In this document: piece after piece, positions 1 through 8,570 of the stretch
How the letters are laid out: each line of letters starts with the position of its first letter
Numbering within the stretch: the first letter of the stretch is position 1
Source of the DNA: Actinomadura sp. 7K507
GTDB lineage: Bacteria; Actinomycetota; Actinomycetes; Streptosporangiales; Streptosporangiaceae
Assembly: GCF_004348425.1 (NCBI RefSeq)
Contig: NZ_SMKK01000075.1
Location: 1-38,048 of the forward strand
DNA: 38,048 bases
Reading direction: 5' to 3'
Notes under the pieces: generated by a model
Told to the model about the DNA's origin: nothing
The model's input: only the letters and a program-made list of their open reading frames with translations
Database searches by the model: none
Made by a program: the position numbers and the translations under genes

Positions 1-1286
1 GAGCGGACCTTGTCGCCGGGCATCGTCGCGTCGATGGGGGTGCCGGGGTTGAGGACGAGGTTCCACTCGGTGTCGGGCCAGGCGGAGACCATGTCCAGCA
101 GCGTCGGCATGATGAAGCGGGACGAGCCGATGGCCTCGTTCATCCACTTCAGCGACGTGAAGATCTGGATGGACGCGCGGCCGTGGACGGGGACGGGCCG
201 CCACGGGAAGCCGGCGTCGCCGGGGACGATGCCCCACGGGGTGTCGGGGTCGGCGGGGACGAGGACCTGCGCGCCGAGGAGGGTCGTGAAGAAGCCGTCG
301 GTGTCGCGGCGGCGTGCGGCGTCGAACAGGCGTCCTTCGATGTCGTTCTGCGGTTCGAAGCCGTTCGTCATGCGCTGGGCGGCGCGCTGGTCGGCCCAGG
401 TGGCGAGGCCGGGGAGCTGCTGGGCGAGGATGGTGCCGCCGGCGGGGGAGCCGGAGTTGACGGCCAGCAGCCACTCGTGGTCCGGCCAGTAGCGCAGCGT
501 GACGCTGAACGGCAGCTTGATGAACTCGGTGCCGGTCCCGGCGGCGCGGGCCGCCTCGACGAGGCGTTCGGGAGAGGTGAATACCGGCACGACGGTGGAG
601 CCGTCGACCTCGCGCGTCTGCCAGGGGAAGCCGGGACGGCCCGGCCGCATCGAGTAGTCGGTCTCGTCCGGGACGGGCAGCAGCACCTCTGTGCCCGCGA
701 GAGTCTGCAGGAACAGGTCGTGGTCGTTGTTGGCCGCGGCCCGCAGCAGTTCGCGCTCGACGTCGTTGGCGGGCTGGAACTCCTGCCGGGGCGACTCGCG
801 GGGCAGTTCGCGGTGCTGGTCGCGGAGTTCCTCCCACGGGGCGGACGCGCGCCCGACCTGGGGCGGGCGTCCGTCGCCCTCGGCCACCTGGCGGACGAAC
901 CAGGACGGCAGCCGCGCCTCGATGGGCAGGGCGGCGCGCACACCGTGGCCGGGCACGTCGATGGCGAGCCACCAGCGGTTGTCGGGCCACGTCTCGGCGA
1001 TCTCACCGAAGCGCACCGTCATGAAGTGCTGGTAGGACGGGCCGAGGCAGGCGCGCATCGCGGACGCCGACGTGTACACCAGCACGTGGACCCGGCCGTC
1101 CTCCTCCTGGGTCGGCCACGACGGCTGCGCCTCGCCCGCGAGCATCCCGTCCACGCGGTCGGGCGGGACGGGAACGACCAGTTCGCTGTCCGCGATGATG
1201 CGGAAGTAGCTCTCTTGGTCTCCGGCCCGCACGGTCTCCTGTAGCCGGTGCTCCAGTTCCGACGTGGGTCGCCACGCGTCGGCCAC
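1..1286 (-). CDS. SseB-family protein with three repeated domains (3' end cut by window)
   Basis: At least 428 residues; the C-terminus runs off the window edge. I translated the minus frame directly. Three homologous units follow each other. Each opens with a helix of the type 'NDVERELLRAA' or 'NDIEGRLFDAA', followed by a strand such as 'TEVLLPVP' or 'AQVLVPAD', a 'GFPW' turn and a strand such as 'VVPVFTS' or 'SIQIFTS'. This is the layout of the SseB N-terminal domain, common in actinomycetes in multi-copy form and of unknown biochemical role. Start: the GTG at 1284-1286 has a G-rich Shine-Dalgarno (GGGGG) 8 nt upstream; the GTG at 1293-1295 is in frame but too close to it. No signal peptide or membrane segment is visible, so it is probably cytoplasmic. 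It is divergent from the lipoprotein gene at 1651. Confidence 0.75.
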   Translation of the reverse strand, partial: MADAWRPTSELEHRLQETVRAGDQESYFRIIADSELVVPVPPDRVDGMLAGEAQPSWPTQEEDGRVHVLVYTSASAMRACLGPSYQHFMTVRFGEIAETWPDNRWWLAIDVPGHGVRAALPIEARLPSWFVRQVAEGDGRPPQVGRASAPWEELRDQHRELPRESPRQEFQPANDVERELLRAAANNDHDLFLQTLAGTEVLLPVPDETDYSMRPGRPGFPWQTREVDGSTVVPVFTSPERLVEAARAAGTGTEFIKLPFSVTLRYWPDHEWLLAVNSGSPAGGTILAQQLPGLATWADQRAAQRMTNGFEPQNDIEGRLFDAARRRDTDGFFTTLLGAQVLVPADPDTPWGIVPGDAGFPWRPVPVHGRASIQIFTSLKWMNEAIGSSRFIMPTLLDMVSAWPDTEWNLVLNPGTPIDATMPGDKVR

Positions 1287-1650
1287 GGTCGCCACCCCCT
1301 GTTTCTCAGCGTGCTCGTCCCCGCGCGACTGCCTACGCTACATGGGCGAACAGGAGCAAAGAGCCCATTCACCTGACGGTGCGTGAGAGTCCGCAGGTCA
1401 GCCTGCTGTCAGCTCGATGTGGGCGCCGAGCGGCCCGCCGACGTGCTCCGCGCGGTCGTCCGATCGGTCCGGGAACCGGGCGAACCCGAACCCCCTCGGC
1501 GCACGTCACAGCAGGCGGGACGGCGGCGCCGGAGTCCATCATCGACCCCCGGTCGAGGGTGGTGCCGCGGCTTGACCAAGTGCGGAAGTATGTGCGGAGC
1601 CCGCCCGGGAGGATCATGACCCGGTGGCGGGGAGCGAGTGGGAGGCTGCG
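1287..1650. other. Intergenic region between divergent genes
   Basis: 364 bases separate the SseB-like gene from the lipoprotein gene, so this stretch should hold both promoters. A possible minus-strand promoter (TTGCTC, then TAGGCA about 18 nt later) lies around 1330-1355 but is weak. Short open frames here have no Shine-Dalgarno and no recognisable protein character. I see no RNA gene or strong repeat. Confidence 0.4.
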
Positions 1651-2028
1651 ATGCGGTACGGGGTGGTTCGGGCGCTGGCCGGGGGCGTGGTGGCGCTCGG
1701 CGCGTCCGCCCTGCTGGGCGGGTGCGGGACGCTGAGCAGCGGCCCCGCGCCGGTGTGCACCGACACCAAGGAGGCGCTGCAGCAGTACATGACCCAGGTC
1801 AGGGGTGCGTCGGCGTCCGATCCCGCGCCGTGGGGGCAGGCGACCGAGAAGCTCGCCGGACGCCTCGACGAGCTGGCGGACGAGGCCGACGGCGACCTGA
1901 AGAAGGTCCTCGAGGCGGAGGCGGGCAGGCTCCGCGCCGCCGCCCCGGCCGTCGGCACCGGCGACGTCGCCCAGCTCGACACCGTGATGAAGCAGCTCCC
2001 CGCCCGGATCGGCGACGCCTGCGACTAG
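1651..2028 (+). CDS. Small predicted lipoprotein, function unknown
   Basis: 125 residues. The N-terminus has Arg residues, a hydrophobic stretch (about residues 5-22) and a lipobox ending LGGC with Cys25, so it is predicted to be lipid-anchored on the outer face of the membrane. The mature part is rich in Ala, Asp, Glu and Leu and looks helical ('LAGRLDELADEADGDLKK'), with two further Cys (one near residue 34, one third from the end) that could pair. Start: ATG 1651 has GGAGG at 1641-1645, spacing 5 nt; an in-frame upstream ATG at 1624 lacks one. I do not recognise a family. It ends 24 nt before the 3' end of the convergent penicillin-binding protein gene. Confidence 0.7.
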   Translation: MRYGVVRALAGGVVALGASALLGGCGTLSSGPAPVCTDTKEALQQYMTQVRGASASDPAPWGQATEKLAGRLDELADEADGDLKKVLEAEAGRLRAAAPAVGTGDVAQLDTVMKQLPARIGDACD

Positions 2029-2052
2029 CACCGGCGCCGCCGTTGTGGCGTG

Positions 2053-4590
2053 TCAGCCGTTCGGGCCGCCTCCGCCGCCCCCGCCGTCGCCGCCTCCGCC
2101 GGGATCGCCGTCGTCACCGCCTCCGCCGCCGGGGGGATCGCCGTCGTCACCCCCGCCGCCTCCGCCTCCGCCGCCGGGATCGGTCGGGATGACGGTCGGC
2201 AGGTCGGTCGGCGGCGTCGGCAGCTCCGGGTCCTCGGGCTCGTCGGTCGGCGGGTCGTCCGGCCTGGTCGCGGGAGGCTGCTCCGGCCCGTCCGGGCCGT
2301 CGCCGTCCGGCGATCCGTTCCAGCCGCCGCCCGGCCTGGTGGACGGCTCCCCGAACGACTTCGGCTCGAGGTTCTTGATGTTCACGGCGTCGCTCATGTA
2401 GGTGCGCCACATCTGCGCGGGCAGCGCCCCGCCGTACGCGCCGTAGCCGGGGATGTCCAGCGGCTTGCCGTCGCTGCGGAACATCGCGACCGACGTGGCC
2501 ATCTGCGGGATGAAGCCGTTGAACCAGATCGCGCGGCCCTTGTCGGTCGTGCCGGTCTTGCCCGCGACGTCGCGGCCGTCGGGGAGCTGCGCGCCGGTCC
2601 CGGTGCCGCCCCGGACGACCTGCTCCATCGCGTACGTCGCGTCCCGCGCGTTCTGCTGGCTGAACGCCCGCTCGCCCTTCTCGGTGAACGTCCGCTTGTG
2701 GTTCGCGTTGTCGGTGACGGACTTGACGACGAACGGCGCCCGGTACACGCCCTCGGACGCGAACGTCCCGAACACCCCGGCCTGCTGCACGGGATGCAGT
2801 GACACGATGCCGAGCGGCAGCGTGGCGGCGTTGCGCTGCTCGGGTTTGATCTGCGACTTCGGGATGCCCAGCTTCCCTGCCATCTTGACGATCTTTTCGT
2901 TGCCGATGTCCTGGCCGAGGTTCACGTACGCGGTGTTGATCGAGTTCTGGGTGGCGGTGACGAGGTTCACCGACCCGAAGCTCCTGCCGCCGTCGTTCTT
3001 GATGTCCGAGCCGGCGAAGTACTGCGGGGAACTCCCGTCATAGGTGGAGCTGAGCGTCTTCCCGCTCTCCAGCGCGGCGGCCAGCGCGATCGGCTTGAAC
3101 CCGGAGCCGGCCTGCGCCCAGTCGCCGAAGGAGCTGCTCAGCGCCTCCTCCAGGTAGCCGCGGCCGCCGTAGAACGCCACGACCTGCCCGGTGGACGGGT
3201 CGACCGACACCGCGCCCGTCCGGATCTTCTTGCTCATCCCGTCCGGTGTGTTCTGGTTCACCGAGCGCTTCATCGCGTCCATCAGCCGCTTGTCGAACGT
3301 CGTGGTGATCTTCAGCCCGCTGCGGTTGATCTCGTCCTCGCTGTAGCCGCGGCGCTCGACGAGCTCCTTCTTGGCCACGTTGACCATGTAGCCCTTCTGG
3401 CCCTTGAGGACGTCGGTGATCTCCTGCTTGACGGGCGTGGGGAACTTCATCGACGCCGCCTGGCCGGCGGTCACGTAGCCGTCCCTGACCATGTTGTCGA
3501 GGACGGCGCGCCACCGGCGCTCGGCGATCGCGCGGTCCTGGCCGGTCGGGTCGGCGAAGTTGCTGGGCTGCTGGATCGCGGCGGCGATGTAGGCGCCCTC
3601 CGCGGCCGTCAGCTTCGAGACGTCCTTGTCGTAGTAGGACTTGGCCGCGGCCTGCACGCCGTAGGCGTTGCGCCCGAAGTAGATGGTGTTGAGGTACTGC
3701 TCAAGGATCCAGTCCTTGTCCTTCTCCTGGTCGACCTTCAGGGCGACCATGACTTCCTTGAGCTTGCGGGTGACCGAGCGTTCCGTGCCGATCCCGCCGT
3801 AGTAGTTGCGGACCATCTGCTGGGTGATCGTCGATCCGCCCTGCAGCTGCCGCCCGGTCACCGTGGACCAGAACGCCCGCGTGGTGCCCCGCACCGACAC
3901 GCCCGGATCCTCGTAGAAGGTGCCGTTCTCCGCCGCGATCACCGCGTTGCGGGTGCTCTCCGGGATCCGGTCGAGCTCGACCGCGTCCCGGTTGACGCCG
4001 GTCTTCGCGATCTGCGACTCGCCGTCGGAGTAGTAGAACGTCGGCCCCTGCGCGACCGCTTTCTCCAGCGGCGACGGCACCGGCGTGAACAGGTAGGCGA
4101 TGGCGAACGCGGCGACGCAGAACCCGATGAGGCCGAGCAGGATGAACAGCGTCCGGCGCAGGATGCGCGACCGGCGGCTCCGTGGCTTGCCCGGCCCTCC
4201 GCCGCCGCCACCGCCGCCGTGTCCCGGACCGTCGCCGGGCGGCCCTCCCTGCTTGGACGAGGCGGACGGCATGGTCCTGGTATCACCGCTCTCGGCGGTT
4301 TCAACACTCTCGGACGCCACATCCGCTCCGGCAGGCGGGTTATCCGCGGCGGGAGATTCGGGCTCGTCCGCGTCCGGGACGGCGTCTCCCGGATTCTGGG
4401 CGTCCTTATCGGATATGTCGGCCCGGTCGCCGAATTCTGCGTCGCCGGCGGATTCTTCGGCGTTCACGGTCAGGGTGGCGGTCGCCGGATCGTCGCCGCC
4501 GTCCGGCGGCCCGGCCTCGGTGTCCTGCCGGTCCACCTCGCCCGGACCCGTGGGCTCCTCGCCCTCCGGACCCTTTCTGCCGTCGCTCAC
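2053..4590 (-). CDS. Class A bifunctional penicillin-binding protein (transglycosylase/transpeptidase)
   Basis: 845 residues. It polymerises and cross-links peptidoglycan at the outer face of the membrane. Order: a long acidic, disordered cytoplasmic tail (1-145) with a poly-Gly tract, one membrane helix (about 146-168), a GT51 transglycosylase domain (about 195-375; 'AAENGTFYEDPG', 'GGSTITQQMVRNYY', 'EQYLNTIYFG'), then a transpeptidase domain with Ser496-x-x-Lys499 (AGSGFKP), the SxN motif 'SIN' at 550-552 and KTG at 678-680. The last ~110 residues are Pro/Asp/Gly-rich, ending in long Gly runs encoded by repetitive CCGCC-type DNA. The GTG start at 4588-4590 has a G-rich Shine-Dalgarno just upstream. 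The length is typical of actinobacterial PonA-type proteins, but the two low-complexity tails are unusually long. Catalytic residues are all present. Confidence 0.95.
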   Translation of the reverse strand: MSDGRKGPEGEEPTGPGEVDRQDTEAGPPDGGDDPATATLTVNAEESAGDAEFGDRADISDKDAQNPGDAVPDADEPESPAADNPPAGADVASESVETAESGDTRTMPSASSKQGGPPGDGPGHGGGGGGGGPGKPRSRRSRILRRTLFILLGLIGFCVAAFAIAYLFTPVPSPLEKAVAQGPTFYYSDGESQIAKTGVNRDAVELDRIPESTRNAVIAAENGTFYEDPGVSVRGTTRAFWSTVTGRQLQGGSTITQQMVRNYYGGIGTERSVTRKLKEVMVALKVDQEKDKDWILEQYLNTIYFGRNAYGVQAAAKSYYDKDVSKLTAAEGAYIAAAIQQPSNFADPTGQDRAIAERRWRAVLDNMVRDGYVTAGQAASMKFPTPVKQEITDVLKGQKGYMVNVAKKELVERRGYSEDEINRSGLKITTTFDKRLMDAMKRSVNQNTPDGMSKKIRTGAVSVDPSTGQVVAFYGGRGYLEEALSSSFGDWAQAGSGFKPIALAAALESGKTLSSTYDGSSPQYFAGSDIKNDGGRSFGSVNLVTATQNSINTAYVNLGQDIGNEKIVKMAGKLGIPKSQIKPEQRNAATLPLGIVSLHPVQQAGVFGTFASEGVYRAPFVVKSVTDNANHKRTFTEKGERAFSQQNARDATYAMEQVVRGGTGTGAQLPDGRDVAGKTGTTDKGRAIWFNGFIPQMATSVAMFRSDGKPLDIPGYGAYGGALPAQMWRTYMSDAVNIKNLEPKSFGEPSTRPGGGWNGSPDGDGPDGPEQPPATRPDDPPTDEPEDPELPTPPTDLPTVIPTDPGGGGGGGGGDDGDPPGGGGGDDGDPGGGGDGGGGGGGPNG

Positions 4591-4748
4591 AAGCCCCCCG
4601 TGATTATTGCGTTACCGACCATACCTGAGGGGAAACGTGCGATGAGACGCCCAATGCACACGCTCAGGGCCTCCCCAATAGGAGGACGGGCAATGCCCGT
4701 CTCCGGTTGTCGTGACGGATGGCACAACCGGGGACTTTCCGAAACACC

Positions 4749-4783
4749 GAGCGGCGGGGCCCCGATGGGGTGCCCCGCCGCTC
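4749..4783 (-). terminator. Strong hairpin downstream of the FKBP gene
   Basis: A perfect 12-bp inverted repeat, GAGCGGCGGGGC (4749-4760) and GCCCCGCCGCTC (4772-4783), with an 11-nt loop that can pair further (CCC/GGG). It lies 31 nt beyond the FKBP stop codon. No clear T-run follows on the minus strand, which is common for actinomycete terminators. Confidence 0.7.
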
Positions 4784-4814
4784 TCGACTCACGTGCCGCC
4801 GTTCCGCGCCCGTC

Positions 4815-5960
4815 TCACTTCTGGATCTTGGCGAGGACGTCCACGACGAACACGAGGGTGTCGTCGCCCTTGATGTCCGGCGGCATGCCCTTCTTGCCGT
4901 ACCCCTCCTCGGGCGGCAGGACGAGCAGGACCCTGCTGCCGACCTTCACGTTCGTGAGGCCCTTGTCGAAGCCTGGGACGGTCTTTCCGGTGCCGATCGG
5001 GAACTTGGCCGGCTGGCCGGTCTTCCAGCTGGAGTCGAACACCTTGCCGCTGTCCCAGATCGTCCCCTGGTAGTTGACGATCGCGTCCTCGCCCTTGGCC
5101 ACGGCCGGGCCGTTGCCCTGGACGAGGGTCTCGGCCTGCAGCTTCTCCGGGGCGTCCCGGTCCGGGATCTTCACCTCGGGGGCCTTGCCGTCGCCCTTGT
5201 CCTTGACCGAGGGGAGCTTGGCGTCGTCGAGCTCCTTCGTGGCGCCCTGCGGCCCCTGCTTCTCGTGGACGACGGCCTGGACGTCCACGACGAACACCAC
5301 CCAGTCGGACTTGCTGAGCCCGACCTGCTGGCCGTCAGCGCCGAACCCCTCCGCCGGGGGGATCTGCAGCACGACCCGGCTGCCGGCCGTCTGGCCGATC
5401 ATGCCCGCGTCGAAGCCCTTGATGCCGCTCTTGCCGACGACGAGCGGCTGCGTCGGCTGGCCCTGCGACGACTGCTTGTAGGACGAGGCGAGTTCCTTGC
5501 TCGTGCTCTTGACCGAGCCGTCCTCGTCGTCGCTGTCCTTGGCCCACTGGTAGAAGGCGTACTCGGCGTACACCGTGTCGCCGTTCTGGATCTTGGGCCC
5601 GTCGCCCTTGATCGGGGTGGTCACCTTGCGCTTGCCGCCGGGCGCCAGATCGGTGGGGATCTTCACCGAGGGCTGGGACGCGAACTTGCCCGTCACCTCG
5701 ATCTCGGGCGGGGGACGGTTGATCCACCACCAGACGAAGCCCGCGAGAAGCACCGCGACGACCACCAGCACGATGATCGCCAGTATCCGCCGCTTGCGCG
5801 CCTGCTTGGCGGTCAGCGCGGAGGGGCGGTTCAGCTTGCTGCCGCGCCCGGCGCTGATGCCGTGCGGGGTGAACTCCGGGCTGCGGATGTTCTTGGCGTT
5901 CGGGATCTTCGCCTTCGCCTTGATCGCCGGCTTGCCCCCGGGCTTGTCATCCTCGGACAT
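4815..5960 (-). CDS. Membrane-anchored tandem FKBP-type peptidyl-prolyl isomerase
   Basis: 381 residues. Predicted to speed proline isomerisation during folding of exported proteins. A basic cytoplasmic tail (1-57) precedes one membrane helix (about 58-80, 'ILAIIVLVVVAVLLAGF'), so the bulk should lie outside. Two FKBP domains follow: about 110-235 ('GDTVYAEYAFYQW', 'GFDAGMIGQTAGSRVVLQIPP', 'WVVFVVDVQAV') and about 280-381 ('VNYQGTIWDSGKVFDSSW', 'FPIGTGKTVPGFDKGL', 'GSRVLLVLPPEEGYG', 'LVFVVDVL'). The second has the fuller set of canonical FKBP residues; the first is more divergent, with an Asp/Ser/Lys-rich insertion, and may be non-catalytic. ATG 5958-5960 is preceded by AGGA. The gene is divergent from xthA across a 339-bp region holding a triplicated repeat. 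Confidence 0.92.
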   Translation of the reverse strand: MSEDDKPGGKPAIKAKAKIPNAKNIRSPEFTPHGISAGRGSKLNRPSALTAKQARKRRILAIIVLVVVAVLLAGFVWWWINRPPPEIEVTGKFASQPSVKIPTDLAPGGKRKVTTPIKGDGPKIQNGDTVYAEYAFYQWAKDSDDEDGSVKSTSKELASSYKQSSQGQPTQPLVVGKSGIKGFDAGMIGQTAGSRVVLQIPPAEGFGADGQQVGLSKSDWVVFVVDVQAVVHEKQGPQGATKELDDAKLPSVKDKGDGKAPEVKIPDRDAPEKLQAETLVQGNGPAVAKGEDAIVNYQGTIWDSGKVFDSSWKTGQPAKFPIGTGKTVPGFDKGLTNVKVGSRVLLVLPPEEGYGKKGMPPDIKGDDTLVFVVDVLAKIQK

Positions 5961-6052
5961 GGTTCCTCACTTGCTCCGGGTTTGACGACATCGCGAACGT
6001 GACCACCCTTCCAGGGCCGGTCTAAGCACAGCGTGAAAAACCGTGCAAAGCA

Positions 6053-6216
6053 GGCCGACCGCAATCTACCGGTCACCGGGCCGGTAATGCGCCGTGTGCG
6101 GGAGACCGTGTGTGACACGGGGCCGACCGCAATCTACCGGTCGCACGGCCCTTTGTGCTTCCCGTCCGGTGGGGAAAGGGCCGACCTGCAATGTACCGGC
6201 CGCGCGGCCCCTTGTG
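6053..6216. repeat. Three copies of a ~30-bp intergenic repeat
   Basis: Copies at 6053-6082, 6121-6150 and 6179-6209. Each begins GGCCGACCGCAATCTACCGG (third copy: GGCCGACC-TGCAATGTACCGG) and ends in GGCC after a short variable stretch. Copies 2 and 3 are also followed by CTTTGTG/CCTTGTG. The unit is an imperfect inverted repeat (GGCCG...ACCG...CGGT...CGGCC) that could form a small hairpin or be a protein-binding site. Start-to-start spacings are 68 and 58 nt. The array fills most of the 339-bp region between the divergent FKBP and xthA genes. Confidence 0.8.
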
Positions 6217-6299
6217 ACCCGCCGATCCACCGGACGCCGGGACCGTGCCGGCGAGGAGTGAATCGTGCCCGGACATGCGCCGGGTGGCAGGCTGGGAGC

Positions 6300-7118
6300 A
6301 TGCGCCTCGCGACGTGGAACGTCAACTCGGTCAAGGCCCGGCTGCCGCGCCTCCTGTCCTGGCTGGACGAGACCGAGCCGGACGTCGTCTGCCTCCAGGA
6401 GACCAAGTGCCGCGCCGACCAGTTCCCGGCCGCCGAGGTGGAGGAACTCGGCTACGCCACCGCGGCGCACGGGGACGGCCGCTGGAACGGAGTCGCCGTC
6501 CTGTCCAGGGTCGGCATCGAGGACGTCTCCAACGGCTTCCCCGGGGAGCCGGTGTACGAGGGGGAGGCGGCGGGGCAGACGAAGCCGGCCGAGCCCGTCC
6601 TGCCGGCGCCCGAGGCCCGCGCGATCGGCGCGACGTGCGGCGGGGTGCGGGTCTGGTCCCTGTACGCGCCGAACGGCCGGACGCCCGACTCCGCCCACTA
6701 CGTCTACAAGCTCGGCTGGTTCGCGGCGCTCCGCGAGGCGCTGGAGGCCGAACTGGCCGGGGGGACGCCGCTGGTGGCCTGTGGCGACTACAACGTCGCT
6801 CCCACGGACGAGGACGTCTGGGACCCGGCCGTCTTCGTCGACTCGACCCACGTGACGCCGGCCGAACGCCAGGCGCTCGCCGAACTCCGGGATCTCGGCC
6901 TCCACGACGTGATCCCGACGCCGATGAAGGGACCCTTCCCCTACACGTACTGGGACTACCGGGCCGGGATGTTCCACAAGAACATGGGCATGCGCATCGA
7001 CCTCTTCTACGCCAGCGAGGCCGTCGCCGGACGTGTCCGTTCCGCCTACGTCGACCGGGAGGCCCGGAAGGGCAAGGGCCCGTCCGATCACGCCCCCGTC
7101 GTCGTGGATCTCGATTAG
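6300..7118 (+). CDS. xthA: Exodeoxyribonuclease III
   Basis: 272 residues, the usual length for XthA. An AP endonuclease and 3'-5' exonuclease of base-excision repair. Signatures of the endonuclease/exonuclease/phosphatase fold: 'ATWNVNSVKARLP' at the N-terminus, 'CLQETK' with the metal-binding Glu34, 'YAPNG', 'CGDYNVAP', 'RIDLFYAS' and the C-terminal 'SDHAPVVVDLD' with its catalytic Asp-His pair. The ATG at 6300 starts exactly where family members begin; an upstream extension in the same frame lacks conserved sequence. The region before it carries the triplicated repeat, so regulation through those repeats is possible. It is convergent with the methyltransferase ending at 7130. Confidence 0.95.
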   Translation: MRLATWNVNSVKARLPRLLSWLDETEPDVVCLQETKCRADQFPAAEVEELGYATAAHGDGRWNGVAVLSRVGIEDVSNGFPGEPVYEGEAAGQTKPAEPVLPAPEARAIGATCGGVRVWSLYAPNGRTPDSAHYVYKLGWFAALREALEAELAGGTPLVACGDYNVAPTDEDVWDPAVFVDSTHVTPAERQALAELRDLGLHDVIPTPMKGPFPYTYWDYRAGMFHKNMGMRIDLFYASEAVAGRVRSAYVDREARKGKGPSDHAPVVVDLD

Positions 7119-7129
7119 GCCCGCGCGGG

Positions 7130-7747
7130 TCAGGCGGAGCGGCGTGCGAGCAAGGCGCGCTTCCCGGTGGCCGGGGTGTCGGCTTGCTGGAGGACGGTGT
7201 GGGCGCTTGGCAGCAGCGAGGCGGGTTCTCCGGGGCCGAGGCACCATTCGGCGGGCAGGTGGGGCCGGTCGCGGCGGGCGTCCTCGGTGAACGCCTCCCA
7301 CGCCAGCAGCCCGCCCGGCAGGACGGCCCCGGCCGCCCGGCCGAACACGGCACGGTCCCAGAACCCGGTGCACAGCACGAGCGCGTATCCGGGCGGGCTC
7401 GGCCGCCAGCCGCCGAGATCGGCCTGGACGAGCGTGATCAGCCGGTCGAGGCCGCGCCGCCGCGCCTCCGCGCCGAGCCGTCCGAGGGCGACCTCGGAGA
7501 CGTCCACCGCGGTGACCGCCCGCCCGGCCGCGGCGGCGAGCAGCGCGCTGCCGGACGGACCGGACGCGAGGTCGAGCACCCCGCCGTCCGGCAGCCCCTC
7601 GGCCAGCGCCCGCCTCGCCAGCGGGTGGACGGGCGACAGCCCCGGAGCGTCCCCGTACTTGGCGTTCCACCGGAGCCTGTCCGGATGCCCGGCCAGGTCC
7701 GGCGGCACGCTCTCCGGTGACACGCTCTCCGGTGACACGGGGTCCAT
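7130..7747 (-). CDS. Class I SAM-dependent methyltransferase
   Basis: 205 residues. A Rossmann-type methyltransferase: 'VLDLASGPSGSALLAA' is motif I (SAM binding), 'VTAVDVSEVAL' holds the acidic residue that binds the ribose, and 'LITLVQADLGGW' and 'GYALVLCTGFW' are motifs II/III. The N-terminal 'WNAKYG' is seen in TehB-like and related small-molecule methyltransferases. The substrate cannot be told. The first 14 residues contain an exact SPESV-SPESV duplication from a 15-bp tandem repeat. ATG 7745-7747 has AGGG about 9 nt upstream. It is 36 nt behind another methyltransferase on the same strand and probably its operon partner. Confidence 0.85.
   Translation of the reverse strand: MDPVSPESVSPESVPPDLAGHPDRLRWNAKYGDAPGLSPVHPLARRALAEGLPDGGVLDLASGPSGSALLAAAAGRAVTAVDVSEVALGRLGAEARRRGLDRLITLVQADLGGWRPSPPGYALVLCTGFWDRAVFGRAAGAVLPGGLLAWEAFTEDARRDRPHLPAEWCLGPGEPASLLPSAHTVLQQADTPATGKRALLARRSA
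7707..7736 (-). repeat. Exact 15-bp tandem duplication at the start of a coding region
   Basis: ACGCTCTCCGGTGAC occurs twice back to back (7707-7721 and 7722-7736, plus-strand reading), encoding the doubled SPESV peptide near the N-terminus of the methyltransferase. It is in frame, so copy-number change would alter length but not frame. Confidence 0.9.
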
Positions 7748-7783
7748 GCGGACGACCCTAAGGCACCCCCGCCGGCGGGCCGC

Positions 7784-8545
7784 TCAGCGGCGCTCCGCGA
7801 TCAGGAGCATGAACAGCGCGGTCGGGAAGCCCTTGCGCCACCACGGGTCGTCCCGCATCTGCTCCTGCGTCGGGTGCGGCTCGCGCAGGTCCGCGATGAC
7901 GAATCCGGAGTCGCGGAGCGTTCCAGCGTAGAACTCCAGCGGGCGGAGCCAGGACGTGATCATCGAAGGGGATTCGAGGCCGTCCACCAGGAACCGCTGG
8001 TCGATCCCGCGCGACGCGAAGTACTGCGGCGCGGGGACGCTGTTCATCGCGCCGTGCTCGGAGTTCTCCACGTAGAAGCATGGGTGCAGGGTCAGCAGGA
8101 CCACCCGGCCGCCGCTTATCAGGACACGTGAGAACTCGCCGAACGCGCCGGTCGGGTCCTGCAGGTGGCTGAACAGGTGGTTGCAGACGATCAGGTCGAA
8201 CGTGTCGTCCCCGAACGGCAGGTCCTCGACGCCGGCGCGCGTGAACGTGGGCGCGCCGTCCGGCGAAGGGTGGGCGGAGGCCGCGTCGATCAGCCCCTGG
8301 GAGACGTCGACGCCGGTGACGTCCGCCCCCTGGGAGGCGAGCGTGCGGGCGAGATACCCCTCGCCGCAGCCCGCGTCGAGGACGCGCTGCCCCTCGCAGG
8401 GGCCGATGGCGTCGAGGACGGCGCGGTCGGTGAGTTCCGTCCGGTACCGGTCGCGATGCTCCCTGATGACCTTGACCCAGTACTGTGCGTTGGCCTCCCA
8501 TCTCTCCCGCGTCAGATTCGCGATGGCTTGCGCCGTGTCCTCCAC
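7784..8545 (-). CDS. Class I SAM-dependent methyltransferase (UbiE-like)
   Basis: 253 residues. 'VLDAGCGEGYLARTLA' is a textbook motif I, followed by 'VTGVDVSQGLI' (ribose-binding Asp), 'VEDLPFGDDTFDLIVCNHL' (motif II) and 'LISGGRVVLLTLHPCF' (motif III). The C-terminal part ('MITSWLRPLEFYAG', 'PWWRKGFPTALFMLLIAERR') matches the lid and last strands of UbiE-like enzymes, so it is a small-molecule methyltransferase of unknown substrate. It starts 25 nt after the stop of the HTH-like gene and is followed 36 nt later by a second methyltransferase. The three minus-strand genes look like one transcription unit. Confidence 0.88.
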   Translation of the reverse strand: MEDTAQAIANLTRERWEANAQYWVKVIREHRDRYRTELTDRAVLDAIGPCEGQRVLDAGCGEGYLARTLASQGADVTGVDVSQGLIDAASAHPSPDGAPTFTRAGVEDLPFGDDTFDLIVCNHLFSHLQDPTGAFGEFSRVLISGGRVVLLTLHPCFYVENSEHGAMNSVPAPQYFASRGIDQRFLVDGLESPSMITSWLRPLEFYAGTLRDSGFVIADLREPHPTQEQMRDDPWWRKGFPTALFMLLIAERR

Positions 8546-8570
8546 CGGCTCCCCATTCTCCGTGCCTGGT

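Noticed and set aside
183..1244. Long plus-strand open frame of 353 codons
   Set aside because: It is antisense to the SseB-like gene, is Arg/Gly/Val-rich, and has no Shine-Dalgarno or family; typical of high-GC antisense frames.
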